Of a stretch of DNA of 64,000 nt, positions 21,046-31,820 are shown in pieces (positions within the stretch are counted from its first letter, which is position 1; each line of letters begins with the position of its first letter). Made by a program: the position numbers and the translations under genes. Source of the stretch: Pseudomonadales bacterium (lineage in GTDB: Bacteria > Pseudomonadota > Gammaproteobacteria > Pseudomonadales > Ketobacteraceae); the NCBI GenBank assembly GCA_002701845.1, contig NZXG01000016.1:1-64000 (forward strand), written 5' to 3'. The notes under the pieces are model-generated. The model saw only the letters and a program-made list of their open reading frames with translations, was not told the DNA's origin and made no database searches.

Positions 21046-22812
21046 TCAGCTTGAAAACTCCGACTGATAGAGCTGAGAATAGAAGCCTCGCTTGTCCAAT
21101 AGCTGCTGGTGTGTACCCATCTCCACGATCTTACCATCCTTCATTACCAAAAGTCGGTTTGCCTTAAGAATCGTCGAAAGCCGATGGGCAATCACTATCG
21201 TGGTGCGGGTCTCCACCAATTCTTCAATCGCCTGGGTGATTCTGGCTTCAGACTCGTTATCCAAGGCCGAGGTCGCTTCATCCATTATTAAAATAGGAGC
21301 GTTCTTTAAAAACGCACGCGCAATTGAAATTCGCTGACGCTGCCCCCCTGAGAGCTTAAGACCATTTTCACCAATAACGGTATCTATACCATCAGGCAGC
21401 TCATTAATAAACTCCATGGCATAAGCTTTCTCCAGAGCATCAATTACTGCTGTTTCAGGCACATCCAGATCGCCGTAAGCAACATTATTGCGAATAGTAT
21501 CGTCGAACAATGCGATATTCTGGTTAACCATCGCTACGTTGCGACGGAGGCTCTCCAGAGTGATCTCATTGATATCAACCCCATCAATGAAAACTTGGCT
21601 TTCTTCCACTGGATATTTTCGGCATAAGAGGTCTGCCAGGGTTGATTTTCCGCTACCTGATTTGCCAACCAAAGCGACCATTTCACCAGGAGACACATGA
21701 AATGAAATATCGCTTAATACAACGCGCTCACCTCTAGGATAGGTGAAACGGAGTTTAGAAACCTGCAGCTCTCCACGGGGGTTAGCCAGCACAATTGTCC
21801 CATGGTCTTCCTCGAGTGGTTCATCCAGAATACCAAAGATAATCTCTGAACCAATGGCGCCCTGCTGTATCATAAGACCTACGCCACTAAGCTGGCGTAT
21901 TGATTTTGGCAGCAAAGCGATAGCGGTGAGGTAACCCACCAAATCCCCAGTGGAATACTGATCCAGTATAGACGGGCTAAGCAACAGATATATAATGCCC
22001 GACATTGCGATAGCGATAATCAGCTGTGATACCGGAGAAAACAACGCTGTGATCCGACGCAACTTAAGGCTTTGCGCAAATACCTGATCAAGGTTTTTAT
22101 AGTAACGATGCTTTTCGTAGTCCTCTGCGCCGAACCCCCGAACAATGGCGTGATTGCCGATTAGCTCTTTCGATACCTGACTGGTTTGCCCTAGAATTCT
22201 CTCGTTAGAGCGAGCAATCTTTTTAAAACGCCGGGTCACGTAAGACACGAGATACGCCAGAACGGGAGCCACAGCCAGAAACGTCAGAGATAGTCTCCAG
22301 TTAAGATAAAAAATCCAGCCCACTAGAAATATCACCGAAAACCCTTCTCGAATGACAATTTTCAAAGCTGACGTAATAGCACCCTGGATCTGGCCTACCC
22401 CGCTACCAAGGCGGTGCATAATCTGACCCTGATTATGGCGATCATAGAAATCCGCAGGCAGGTGAATCAAGTGATCAAACAGCTGCTTTTGGATTTTTCT
22501 GATGACGCTGGCGGCAAGATAAGAATTATAGAAAGTGCCCATAAAAGTGCCCAGCCCCCTGAAAAAAAAGATTCCAATGGCCAACAGCGGCAGCACTAGC
22601 CTCTTATCGGTGTCCTTTTGTTGGATCGCTTCGATCATCACTTCCATCAGCTTTGCCATGGCTGGCTGGGTAGCCGCAAACATCAGGAAGCCTAAGGTGC
22701 TCAGCAAAAATGCCCACCAGTATCCGTTAAGAAACTGTAGCAACCTAAAGTATGAGCGGATAGACTCTAACATAGTGTCCCTGGCCAGGGGGTCCCATCT
22801 TTGGTGAAACAA
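21046..22812 (-). CDS. msbA: lipid A export permease/ATP-binding ABC transporter (MsbA-like)
   Basis: GKSGSGKST, LSGGQRQRISIARAFLKNAPILIMDEATSALD; 588-aa TMD-NBD half transporter. Confidence 0.92.
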   Translation of the reverse strand: MFHQRWDPLARDTMLESIRSYFRLLQFLNGYWWAFLLSTLGFLMFAATQPAMAKLMEVMIEAIQQKDTDKRLVLPLLAIGIFFFRGLGTFMGTFYNSYLAASVIRKIQKQLFDHLIHLPADFYDRHNQGQIMHRLGSGVGQIQGAITSALKIVIREGFSVIFLVGWIFYLNWRLSLTFLAVAPVLAYLVSYVTRRFKKIARSNERILGQTSQVSKELIGNHAIVRGFGAEDYEKHRYYKNLDQVFAQSLKLRRITALFSPVSQLIIAIAMSGIIYLLLSPSILDQYSTGDLVGYLTAIALLPKSIRQLSGVGLMIQQGAIGSEIIFGILDEPLEEDHGTIVLANPRGELQVSKLRFTYPRGERVVLSDISFHVSPGEMVALVGKSGSGKSTLADLLCRKYPVEESQVFIDGVDINEITLESLRRNVAMVNQNIALFDDTIRNNVAYGDLDVPETAVIDALEKAYAMEFINELPDGIDTVIGENGLKLSGGQRQRISIARAFLKNAPILIMDEATSALDNESEARITQAIEELVETRTTIVIAHRLSTILKANRLLVMKDGKIVEMGTHQQLLDKRGFYSQLYQSEFSS

Positions 22813-23172
22813 TAACGACTGTTTATAATACTGGCAATGCTAACATATTAGTCCGCACAAATACCTTATAATTCTGGATACTTGCGCAAACAAAGCTGGG
22901 GTGTCAGAAAGGGCATATTTAGCGACTAGCGCTTGCCTCGGCGGCACACCCCTATACAGTTCACAAGTAGTTTTTACCAGCGCCCCACTGTATATTTAAC
23001 CAATAGCCTGAAGTCAGAATGACTGAAGAGTTAACAGATTGCAGGAAAACCTCTTATAAACGCCATAGGTTTTGAATGGCTCTCTACATAAGATACTGAG
23101 ATAACTGTTCCGCTTAGCAATTACGACCAATAGAAGGTGATCCGTTTCAGGCAGTCGGGTAGAGGCACACTC

Positions 23173-24477
23173 ATGGAAAGCTCAAATAAGTATTCAACAG
23201 TTCACCGAATTCTGAGTGACTACAACCGAGCCAGAAAAAGCGCTTCAAGGAAATTCTCTTTGAAGATATTGAAGCACCTCAGCAGCTACCAGTTCAGCAT
23301 TATATACGCAAAAGATTATTCCGCGAGCAATAACATACCATCGATCACTCTAGCACCGGAAACCAAACTGAAGCTTCCTGGCCCTGAATTCGCTGACGAA
23401 AAAAAATATCCTGTCTATACCGAGCGGGACTTCATACTCTATCATCCAGAAATAAATGCATCGATTTACAGAGACTGCGTGGTCACTGGCGGCTCGACCC
23501 TTATCTTTTCAGGCAACCTCGCTATCACGCCAAACAGTTTTGATTTAACCAAGTACGTTACCGCGCTGGAATCCTCTGATTTGGCAGAATTTCGCAAGCA
23601 AAGCTCAAAATTTGTGTTCTGGGGAAAACCAAAAAAAAATCCCAGCGGACAAACTGCGATTCGTGGAATTAATCTTATAACCGAACATGCCGCCAACTAC
23701 GCCCATTTTATTACAGAGGTCCTACCAAGATTTACTCTAATTGAATCTCTTCCGGAATTTAGGGACTACAGTTTGATTTTGGATAGCTCAACTCCAAAAT
23801 CGTTCGTTCAGATACTAAAAGATAGCGCCACTTTCCCCAGAACCATTCATTATGTAAAAAAAGGCGAGCGACTTAATCTGCGTTACTGCATAAACATAGA
23901 ACCTACTGCCTTTACTCCAACCCACCATCGCACTACGTGGAGAACTGGGCCAATAGCTCCACCTTCCCCACACTCACACACCTTCTCAAAACCAGCCCTT
24001 GAATATACGCGAGAGAGAAAGCTTTCTTCAATCATTGATTCACAGACCACAAGCAACGATTCTTCGAGGCTACTCTTGGTAAGAGACAAGACTAGCTCAT
24101 ACAACAGCAGGTACGCCGTCACCTGGCATCAAATAAAAGACAGATTCATAAAATACGGATTTCAACCTTATAACCCCGCATCAGATAGCTTTGACAAGCA
24201 AGTGACCCGGTTCTCTAAAGCCGAATTGATAGCAGGAGAAGTCGGGGCTGCGCTCGTCAACTCAATGTTTTGCGCCAAACCTTGCACGATTTGGTGCCTA
24301 GCTTCGTATTACGAGAATGCGGACTACTACTATTTTTCTAATTTGGCACAATTATTAGGACACACTCTTGTTTACTTTGTTGGCCCACGATCTATTTCAG
24401 ACACTAACAAGCCGAAGGAGGTAGGCACGTATTGGATTTCGCCGAATTGCTTTGATGACTTTTTGGCAAGACTATAG
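23173..24477 (+). CDS. glycosyltransferase family 61 (DUF563)-like protein
   Basis: NYAHFITEVLPRFTLI...; C-terminal EVGAALVNSMFCAKP; start at ATG 23173. Confidence 0.75.
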   Translation: MESSNKYSTVHRILSDYNRARKSASRKFSLKILKHLSSYQFSIIYAKDYSASNNIPSITLAPETKLKLPGPEFADEKKYPVYTERDFILYHPEINASIYRDCVVTGGSTLIFSGNLAITPNSFDLTKYVTALESSDLAEFRKQSSKFVFWGKPKKNPSGQTAIRGINLITEHAANYAHFITEVLPRFTLIESLPEFRDYSLILDSSTPKSFVQILKDSATFPRTIHYVKKGERLNLRYCINIEPTAFTPTHHRTTWRTGPIAPPSPHSHTFSKPALEYTRERKLSSIIDSQTTSNDSSRLLLVRDKTSSYNSRYAVTWHQIKDRFIKYGFQPYNPASDSFDKQVTRFSKAELIAGEVGAALVNSMFCAKPCTIWCLASYYENADYYYFSNLAQLLGHTLVYFVGPRSISDTNKPKEVGTYWISPNCFDDFLARL

Positions 24478-24743
24478 TATCACCCCTACAAGCCCCTGGG
24501 ATTCTAGGGCAAACAAAATATCCCTGAACTAGACATGCAATTTGTTGGAGATTACTTCCTCACTTAGCCAGCAATCCAATAACCTACTCCGACGCGCCTC
24601 CTCGCCGGCACCAATAGCGGTCTCAGATCGCAAAACAAGACACTTCGGAAGCAATAATATCTATTAAATCAGCAGAATACACGATATACTCTAGGCACAG
24701 AGAATTCCAACATTATTTACAGCCGACGCGCGACAACTGGCAT

Positions 24744-25919
24744 ATGAGAAAAGCTCTACTTGTGGGCAGCAGCTATAGCTCTGCGCCGATTTTAAGCATA
24801 CTACGTGAGCGTGGTTTCCAAATTTCAGTGTGTGGCGTACACCGTGACGACCCCTGCCATGAGTACGCTGATAAATCATATTACATTGATTATTCAAACT
24901 CTGAAGCGCTCAAGCAGCTAATAGACGCTGAACAGTTTGACTTCATAGTACCAAGCTGTAATGACACTGCGTATATGTCTACAGTTCAAGCCACACAACA
25001 AAATCCTTATCCAGGATTCGACACCTTGCCAACGGCGAGAATATTACACACAAAAAATTCGTTTAGGGAATTCACAAAAGATAACGCCATACCAGCTCCT
25101 CGCTGGTTAAAGGCAAGTGCCCAGAAAGATTATTCGTCTCTGACTTTACCGCTACTGGTAAAACCTGTTGATGCTTTTAGTGGTAGAGGCATCACCAAAA
25201 TTACGGATTATAGTTCTCTTGGTCCTGCCATCGAAAATGCCAGATTAAGCTCTAAAGATGACGGCGTGATTGTTGAAGAATTTGTTGAAGGCAGTCTGCA
25301 CAGTCACTCGGCCTTTGTCGTAAACGAAAAGATAATGATCGATTTTTTCGTAGATGAGTATTGTAGCATTTATCCTTACCAAGTGGACTGCTCCAATCAT
25401 CCATCATTTCTTTCACAGCATATTCGCAACTCAGTTCGCGCAGCGATTGGCACGATTATCAGCAAGCTCAAGATATGTGATGGCTTGATACACTCGCAGT
25501 TTATAGTTAATGATGACCAGATCTGGATTATAGAGTGCATGAGAAGAGCGCCTGGAGACCTCTTTGGCAATTTAATTAGTTACTCCACAGGCCACGATTA
25601 TACTGAACTCTATACTCTTCCATTTATAGGGGGAAAGATAAAAGCCAACAGTTCATCCGAACGCTACCGGCTCATAGGCCGTCACACTATTTCCGTGGTG
25701 AAACCAAAAACCCTATTTTCTTTTTCCCAGTCGCTTCCATCACCGAAGGTAAGTATCGTCCCCTTGAAACGCAGCGGTCACCCAATTACTGATGCGCCTT
25801 ACGATAAAGTAGCAATATTGTTTGCTGAGTTTGAGGCCGCTGAGACGCTTAAGTCAATTACACCTTCTATGGCAGATTACATGAGCATAAAAACAATTGA
25901 GGATAATCATGCTTTCTGA
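24744..25919 (+). CDS. ATP-grasp domain protein (carboxylate-amine ligase-like)
   Basis: LLVKPVDAFSGRGITKITD, VIVEEFVEGSLHS, ECMRRAPGD. Confidence 0.85.
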   Translation: MRKALLVGSSYSSAPILSILRERGFQISVCGVHRDDPCHEYADKSYYIDYSNSEALKQLIDAEQFDFIVPSCNDTAYMSTVQATQQNPYPGFDTLPTARILHTKNSFREFTKDNAIPAPRWLKASAQKDYSSLTLPLLVKPVDAFSGRGITKITDYSSLGPAIENARLSSKDDGVIVEEFVEGSLHSHSAFVVNEKIMIDFFVDEYCSIYPYQVDCSNHPSFLSQHIRNSVRAAIGTIISKLKICDGLIHSQFIVNDDQIWIIECMRRAPGDLFGNLISYSTGHDYTELYTLPFIGGKIKANSSSERYRLIGRHTISVVKPKTLFSFSQSLPSPKVSIVPLKRSGHPITDAPYDKVAILFAEFEAAETLKSITPSMADYMSIKTIEDNHAF

Positions 25920-27063
25920 TAACCGACTAGATATCCGGCCAATACGGGCGGCCTTTCTGGGCGGCGGAAAGAGTTCTGCTGTTGGTCGTGCACACTATGC
26001 AGCAATTCATTTGGATGGTCTGTTCAAACTAACGGCCGGTTGTTTTAGCCGCAATAGAAAAGAGAATATTGAAAGTGCACATGTTTATGGCGTACCGGAG
26101 CAGAATTGCTGCAGCTCCTATGAGGACCTGATTAAACTACATAACACCGAATTTGATGCATTAATTGTTCTAACACCCACAAACCAGCATTATGCAGCAA
26201 TCTCTAGCTGCCTGGCTCATGGAGTTACCGTGATTTCCGAAAAATCGCTAGTGACTTCTTTGAAGGAGGCCAAAAAACTAGCAGAGTTACAGGCGAAGTC
26301 GAACAGTTATCTGTGCGTCACGTACAATTATACGGGCTATCCGATGACTAGAGAGCTGCGTGCACTCGTCCAGCAGGGGGCGTTGGGTGAAGTACAACAA
26401 GTAATGCTGGAAATGCCTCAAGAAGGCTTTATAAGGCTAGATACCAATGGCAATCCGGTGATTCCACAGAAGTGGCGCTTAAGTGACAGCACCGTTCCAA
26501 CAGTATCACTTGACCTTGGCGCGCATCTACAGATGTTTATTGAATTCTTAACGGGGCAAGACGTTCAGGAAGTTATAGCCACTACTAACTCCTATGGGAA
26601 TTTTACTGAGATAGATGATTCAGTATCCTGTATAGCACGCTATCATTCCGGGATGACCTGTCATTTCTGGTATACCAAAGCCGCTTTAGGATACCGCAAT
26701 GGTATGCGTATACGGCTGTTTGGGTCCAAAGGCTCCGCCGAGTGGACTCAAACTGAACCAGAGATTTTACATTTAGCGGACTCAAGCGGCCGCCGAAGCA
26801 CTTTAGATCGTGGGAGCCCCGATGTTAGTGAGTGCAATAAGCTGCGCTATACAAGGTTTAAAGCCGGGCATCCCGCTGGTTACATAGAAGCTTTTGCAAA
26901 TTATTACGCCGATGTAGCTTCGGAAATCAGTCAGCTGACCAGTGGTGAACCGGTTTCTTCCCCATACGTGTTTGGAGTTGAAAAAGAAGTGAAAAGCATG
27001 GCGCTGATGGAAGCAATTCATCTTTCCTCGGCATCAAGAAAATGGGTGGCTGTGGATGGATGA
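25909..27063 (+). CDS. Gfo/Idh/MocA family oxidoreductase
   Basis: IRAAFLGGGKSSAVGRAHYAAIHLDG Rossmann; VTVISEKSLVTSLKEAKKL. Confidence 0.88.
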   Translation: MLSDNRLDIRPIRAAFLGGGKSSAVGRAHYAAIHLDGLFKLTAGCFSRNRKENIESAHVYGVPEQNCCSSYEDLIKLHNTEFDALIVLTPTNQHYAAISSCLAHGVTVISEKSLVTSLKEAKKLAELQAKSNSYLCVTYNYTGYPMTRELRALVQQGALGEVQQVMLEMPQEGFIRLDTNGNPVIPQKWRLSDSTVPTVSLDLGAHLQMFIEFLTGQDVQEVIATTNSYGNFTEIDDSVSCIARYHSGMTCHFWYTKAALGYRNGMRIRLFGSKGSAEWTQTEPEILHLADSSGRRSTLDRGSPDVSECNKLRYTRFKAGHPAGYIEAFANYYADVASEISQLTSGEPVSSPYVFGVEKEVKSMALMEAIHLSSASRKWVAVDG

Positions 27064-28174
27064 TAAGAGTCTAATTTTACCCGTCAAAGGTGAAGCCGAC
27101 AAAATAAAGAGCTTAAAAGACTTTTATGTTAGCTTTAGCAACCCCGGCTCGCGCCCCTGCTATCTGTTTGGATATAACAGATACGCTGGGTCGATTCTAA
27201 AGAAATTCAAGATAGAAGGGATCATAGACGACTTCACGTCATGCTCTAGTATCGCAGAGAAGCCGATAATCCGTAGCTCAGAAATACCGGCCAACGCACT
27301 GGTTCTTGTATTGGCGGGCGGGAAACCACTGACGGTATCCCGCTTTCTTGACCGCTTAAATATTGAACATCAACATTATTTTTCATTGTTTAAGCTATGG
27401 AAGAAAGATCTATGTCGCATTCATTTTAATGAAGGGTTCGAGTCAGATTTTTTGAGCAACCGGGAAAAATATGAGTGGACCTATCAATTGCTTGCTGACA
27501 GAGAGTCCAGGCATTGCTATCAAAATTTAGTTAATTTTCGACTTCAGTATGATTTTGATTTTCTAGAGGGATTTTCGGATCAAGAGAGCCAACAATACTT
27601 CGAGCCATTTTTGAACCTGCGCCGTGAGGGTGAGTGCTTCGCGGACATAGGTGCTTTCGATGGTTACACCAGTGAAATGTTTATATCACTCTGCCCGGCT
27701 TACAAGCAGATTCATGTATTCGAGCCCGACCCAAACAACTTATTAAATGCAAGAAAGCGGCTAAGCCACCATAACCATGTTTACTTTTACCCAATTGGGC
27801 TATCAGACAGGGCAGAAACCCTACGACTTAGTTCAAGCGGGTCAGGCTCCAGAGTTTCTGATACGGGAGACATCACTATCAAAGTGGACGCTCTGGATGA
27901 CGTGACGAACACTGATTTCTCCTTCATCAAGATGGATATTGAAGGCGGGGAAATTTCGGCCTTGAAAGGCGCAGAGAAAACCATCAAGAGATGCCACCCC
28001 AAATTAGCTATTGCTATTTACCATTGCATCGAGAATTCAGGCCCTTTTTGGGAAGTACCCAAGAAGGTACTTTCGATACGCAGTGATTATGATGTGTACG
28101 TTCGCCATTATACGGAAAGCATTTACGAGACAGTGATGTTTTTTGTTCCGAGAGCATCAAGAGCGGGCATATAA
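27056..28174 (+). CDS. FkbM family methyltransferase with N-terminal nucleotide-binding-like extension
   Basis: CFADIGAFDGYTSEMFISL...IHVFEPDPNNL...FIKMDIEGGEISALKGA. Confidence 0.88.
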   Translation: MDDKSLILPVKGEADKIKSLKDFYVSFSNPGSRPCYLFGYNRYAGSILKKFKIEGIIDDFTSCSSIAEKPIIRSSEIPANALVLVLAGGKPLTVSRFLDRLNIEHQHYFSLFKLWKKDLCRIHFNEGFESDFLSNREKYEWTYQLLADRESRHCYQNLVNFRLQYDFDFLEGFSDQESQQYFEPFLNLRREGECFADIGAFDGYTSEMFISLCPAYKQIHVFEPDPNNLLNARKRLSHHNHVYFYPIGLSDRAETLRLSSSGSGSRVSDTGDITIKVDALDDVTNTDFSFIKMDIEGGEISALKGAEKTIKRCHPKLAIAIYHCIENSGPFWEVPKKVLSIRSDYDVYVRHYTESIYETVMFFVPRASRAGI

Positions 28175-28587
28175 TGCATATAGATAACTGCAAAATTATT
28201 GAATTGCCAAAAATACATGATAATCGGGGCAATTTAACATTTATTGAACAGAGCCAGCACATTCCCTTCGATATTAAGAGAGTTTATTACTTGTATGATG
28301 TCCCTGGAGGCAGTAATCGTGGGGGGCATGCTCACAAGGAGCTGGAGCAATTGCTTATCGCCGCTGCAGGAAGTTTCGATGTAGTGCTTGACGATGGGCA
28401 GTATCGGAAGACCGTAACTCTCAATCGGCCTTGGCAGGGCCTCTATGTTTGTACGTCAATTTGGCGCGAGCTTCATAATTTTTCTTCTGGATCTGTGTGC
28501 CTTGTGCTTGCTTCCCAAATTTATGATGAGTTGGATTATTTTCGAGATTATGAATCCTTTGTAAGGCACCGTTTTCACAATGGTTAA
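28174..28587 (+). CDS. QdtA/FdtA-type dTDP-4-oxo-6-deoxyglucose 3,4-ketoisomerase (WxcM-like cupin)
   Basis: DNRGNLTFIEQSQHIPFDIKRVYYLYDVPGG.NRGGHAHKELEQ; W.ELHNFSSGSVCLVLAS..YDE.DYFRDY. Confidence 0.92.
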   Translation: MHIDNCKIIELPKIHDNRGNLTFIEQSQHIPFDIKRVYYLYDVPGGSNRGGHAHKELEQLLIAAAGSFDVVLDDGQYRKTVTLNRPWQGLYVCTSIWRELHNFSSGSVCLVLASQIYDELDYFRDYESFVRHRFHNG

Positions 28588-29683
28588 AGTACCTTTTTAC
28601 GATATGAGCCGATCCTACGAAGAAATAGGTGAGGCCCTGGAAGCCAAGGCGATTGAGGTTTTGCGGTCCAACTGCTATATCGGCGGGGCTCAAGTGGAAG
28701 AATTTGAGCAACATTTTGCAGATTATGTTAATGCTCATTACTGTTGTGGCGTATCAAGCGGTCTTTCGGCTTTACATTTGGCGTTGATTGCTGTGGGAGT
28801 GGGTCCCGGTGACGAAGTGATCGTGCCATCAAATACTTTTATTGCCACCTGGTTAGCAGTGTCGCATTGTGGAGCTACTCCGGTACCAGTTGAGCCAGAT
28901 ATAAAGTATCACACAATGTCAGCCGAATACGTGGAGCGAAGCATTACTAGAAACACCAAAGCGATCATACCGGTACACCTTTACGGCCAAAGCGCGGACC
29001 TGGCTCCCATCATAGAGCTGGCCAGAAAACACAATCTTTCTATTATAGAAGACGCCGCGCAAGCCCACGGAGCGCGATACAATGGTGATCGTATTGGCAG
29101 CCATTCAGATATTGTTGCATGGAGCTACTACCCGGGAAAGAATCTGGGAGCCGCCGGTGATGCTGGAGGCATTACTACCAATCAGCCGGAAATTGCGCAA
29201 AAAATCAATTTATTACGCAACTACGGCTCCATCCTAAAGTATCAAAATGATATTATTGGCTTCAATGCCCGGCTGGATCCGATCCAAGCAGCTTTACTTT
29301 CTATTAAGCTGGAGAAGCTGGATTCATGGAATTATTCACGCCAGGAAATCGCCAATGCATATAGCAATGGAATAACCAACTCTTGCGTAGTGACACCCTC
29401 CACCCCCTCTTGGTCTACGCCAGTTTGGCATCAATATGTTATTCGATCTCCTTATAGAGACAAACTTAAGCATTGGCTGCATACTTGTGGAGTAGAGACC
29501 TTAGTTCATTATCCAATACCTCCTCACAAGCAAAAAGCTTATGAGAGCTTCAATTCTTTACATCTGCCTGTTTCTGAGCTGCTAGCCGATGAAATTTTAA
29601 GCTTACCGGTGTCCCCGCACCTTTCTCCTGACCAGGTTAAAACGGTGGTTGATGCCATAAACGATTTCGATCCAACAACGTAG
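28580..29683 (+). CDS. DegT/DnrJ/EryC1/StrS aminotransferase (QdtB/FdtB-like)
   Basis: EDAAQAHGARYNG, SYYPGKNLGAAGDAG; follows ketoisomerase with 8-nt overlap. Confidence 0.92.
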   Translation: MVKVPFYDMSRSYEEIGEALEAKAIEVLRSNCYIGGAQVEEFEQHFADYVNAHYCCGVSSGLSALHLALIAVGVGPGDEVIVPSNTFIATWLAVSHCGATPVPVEPDIKYHTMSAEYVERSITRNTKAIIPVHLYGQSADLAPIIELARKHNLSIIEDAAQAHGARYNGDRIGSHSDIVAWSYYPGKNLGAAGDAGGITTNQPEIAQKINLLRNYGSILKYQNDIIGFNARLDPIQAALLSIKLEKLDSWNYSRQEIANAYSNGITNSCVVTPSTPSWSTPVWHQYVIRSPYRDKLKHWLHTCGVETLVHYPIPPHKQKAYESFNSLHLPVSELLADEILSLPVSPHLSPDQVKTVVDAINDFDPTT

Positions 29684-29688
29684 TTGCC

Positions 29689-30636
29689 ATGGCCTCACCT
29701 TCTGTCACTCTGATAATTTGCAGTTACAATCAGGCGGCTTACATAAAGGAGTCCGTTGAAGCAGTTCTCAAGCAGACATACTCCCCCATCGAAATCATAA
29801 TCTCTGATGATTGCTCGACGGACAGCACTTTTCAGATCATTGAGCAGACGGTGGCGCAATATACTGGACCAAACGAGATTGTTCTAAACAGAAACGACAT
29901 CAACCTTGGCTTAATTGAACATGTAAACAAGGTGTTCAGGATGGCCAAGGGTGACCTTATTATTGGCTCCGCCGGCGATGACGTATGCTTGCCTGAACGA
30001 ATTGCAACAATGGTAGATCTGTACAAAAAGCGCAATGGAAAACCGACACTGTTTCATGGTGACGTTATAAAAATTGACAAAAATAGTAACGAGCTTGGGG
30101 TATTAGAAGCATCTTGGGGAACCAATTCTGTCGACTTGTCTGATACAGCTGTTCGTGGCTCTCTCTATATTGGCGCTTCTTCGGCTTTCACCAGAAGTCT
30201 TTTGGACGCCTTCCCTCCTATTCACTATAAGAATGCCTACGAAGACCTGGTCTGGGGCTTTAGAGCCGCTTTGCTTGACGCGGTTGTTTACGTGGATACA
30301 CCATTGGTCAAATACCGAGTCGGCGTTGGTATTTCCTGGACATCGAATCATAAAACGAACAAGACTTTAAATGAGCTATTAGACCAAAAAAAGTCCAAGC
30401 GGAGGGTTTTTATAGATGTCTATTCCCAGCGACTACTAGACCTTGAATATGTTGACCCAAACAAAACTTACAAATGCTTAAGGAAAAAAATACAACGCAA
30501 AAAGCTTAAACATGAAATTGATTTCCTGCTCATTGATAATCCACGTCAGGCCATACAGCATGGCTGGAATTCACCCATACTGTTGCTAAGTCGTTATTTT
30601 GCATTGCGAAAAGTAAAGGCACGCTTTACTGGATAG
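29689..30636 (+). CDS. glycosyltransferase family 2
   Basis: SVTLIICSYNQAAYIKESVEAVLKQTYSPIEIIISDDCSTDST. Confidence 0.93.
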   Translation: MASPSVTLIICSYNQAAYIKESVEAVLKQTYSPIEIIISDDCSTDSTFQIIEQTVAQYTGPNEIVLNRNDINLGLIEHVNKVFRMAKGDLIIGSAGDDVCLPERIATMVDLYKKRNGKPTLFHGDVIKIDKNSNELGVLEASWGTNSVDLSDTAVRGSLYIGASSAFTRSLLDAFPPIHYKNAYEDLVWGFRAALLDAVVYVDTPLVKYRVGVGISWTSNHKTNKTLNELLDQKKSKRRVFIDVYSQRLLDLEYVDPNKTYKCLRKKIQRKKLKHEIDFLLIDNPRQAIQHGWNSPILLLSRYFALRKVKARFTG

Positions 30637-30872
30637 TCCACTCAATGTGTCAGACCAAACCATTGTTATTTTTTAAGCCAATGAAATGCGATAGGCACTT
30701 GAAGACAACTAGATTCATGACGATAGCCGGCAAATTGAATTGCTACAACCTAGCTTAGCTCGTCCGTCGAGCATTAATGGCCCGCATTTTGCTTGATCGC
30801 GGTTAGGTACTCCTATTCTAGCGTGAAGACAGTTTTTTCACCACGTTATCAAACCTGAATCTCACGTATGAT

Positions 30873-31820
30873 TTGAGCGAGGCAGCAAAGTTGATTTACG
30901 AGCCATCCCAATTAGAGAAAATTTTTGGAGATGATATGCATCTGTTGCGTATCATTGGGAGACGCTTGCTGGCTTTGGTGGTAGGCGTTATTCCGTTTAA
31001 GCGGTGGCGGGTAGCACTACGGAATAAAATAGACGCTTGGTTGATAGCGCTATATCGTCCCAAAATCGAACGTTTCATCGCAAACTATCCCAAGGCTGTG
31101 CGACCCGAACCGACAATCGAAAAAATCCGCGCAGGCGCCAGCCTTGCAAGATTAAATGACGGTGAATTTAATCTGCTACTGGGTAAAGACAAGCGTGCCT
31201 ACCAGAAGCTAGAGAAGAAACTGGTAACGAGACTGCAACAGATCCTGAAATCTGACGAGAAAAATATTCTGGTGGGCATATCCGGCATCTATGAATTTGA
31301 AACCCTCGGCCCCATTTGGAAAAAATTCATCATTAGAAAAGGCAACAGAACACTCAGACTTTTCGATCCGCAGAAAACCTATTACTCAGGGACCATTTCC
31401 GGCCTTCTCTGGGCAAAGGGAGAGCAATTTGATCGCAATGTGGCGCTTTTTAAATCCATATGGGAAGACCGGCGTGTTCTCTTCGTGGTTGGGAAGAAGA
31501 GCCGATTTTTCTTTGTCGAAGAATTATTTGGCAATATAATTGAACATCAATTCGTATTTGCTCCTGCCAAAAATGCATTCGCTGAGTACGAGACAATTTT
31601 GAATAATGTTCGGCAATACGAGAAAGACTGGCTGGTGCTGATTGCGCTGGGTCCCACTGCCACGGTATTGGCCTTCGATCTGGCACATGAGGGTTATCAC
31701 GCCATTGACCTGGGGCAGTTGCCCTCCATTTACCATAAAACCAAATTCGGTGAACGGTACCCCGAGGATCACTGGTTGCGGAAAGAAACCGAACGAAGGC
31801 GTAACGCCATCTTCAAGTAG
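30873..31820 (+). CDS. GT-D fold domain glycosyltransferase (start uncertain; TTG 30873 or ATG 30936)
   Basis: SLARLNDGEFNLLLGKDKRAYQ... resembles GT-D/DUF1792 DGEF motif. Confidence 0.75.
   Translation: MSEAAKLIYEPSQLEKIFGDDMHLLRIIGRRLLALVVGVIPFKRWRVALRNKIDAWLIALYRPKIERFIANYPKAVRPEPTIEKIRAGASLARLNDGEFNLLLGKDKRAYQKLEKKLVTRLQQILKSDEKNILVGISGIYEFETLGPIWKKFIIRKGNRTLRLFDPQKTYYSGTISGLLWAKGEQFDRNVALFKSIWEDRRVLFVVGKKSRFFFVEELFGNIIEHQFVFAPAKNAFAEYETILNNVRQYEKDWLVLIALGPTATVLAFDLAHEGYHAIDLGQLPSIYHKTKFGERYPEDHWLRKETERRRNAIFK

Noticed and set aside
22813-23136. JUMPStart/ops element upstream of the glycan genes
   Set aside because: No GGCGGTAGCGTG-like ops sequence found by eye.
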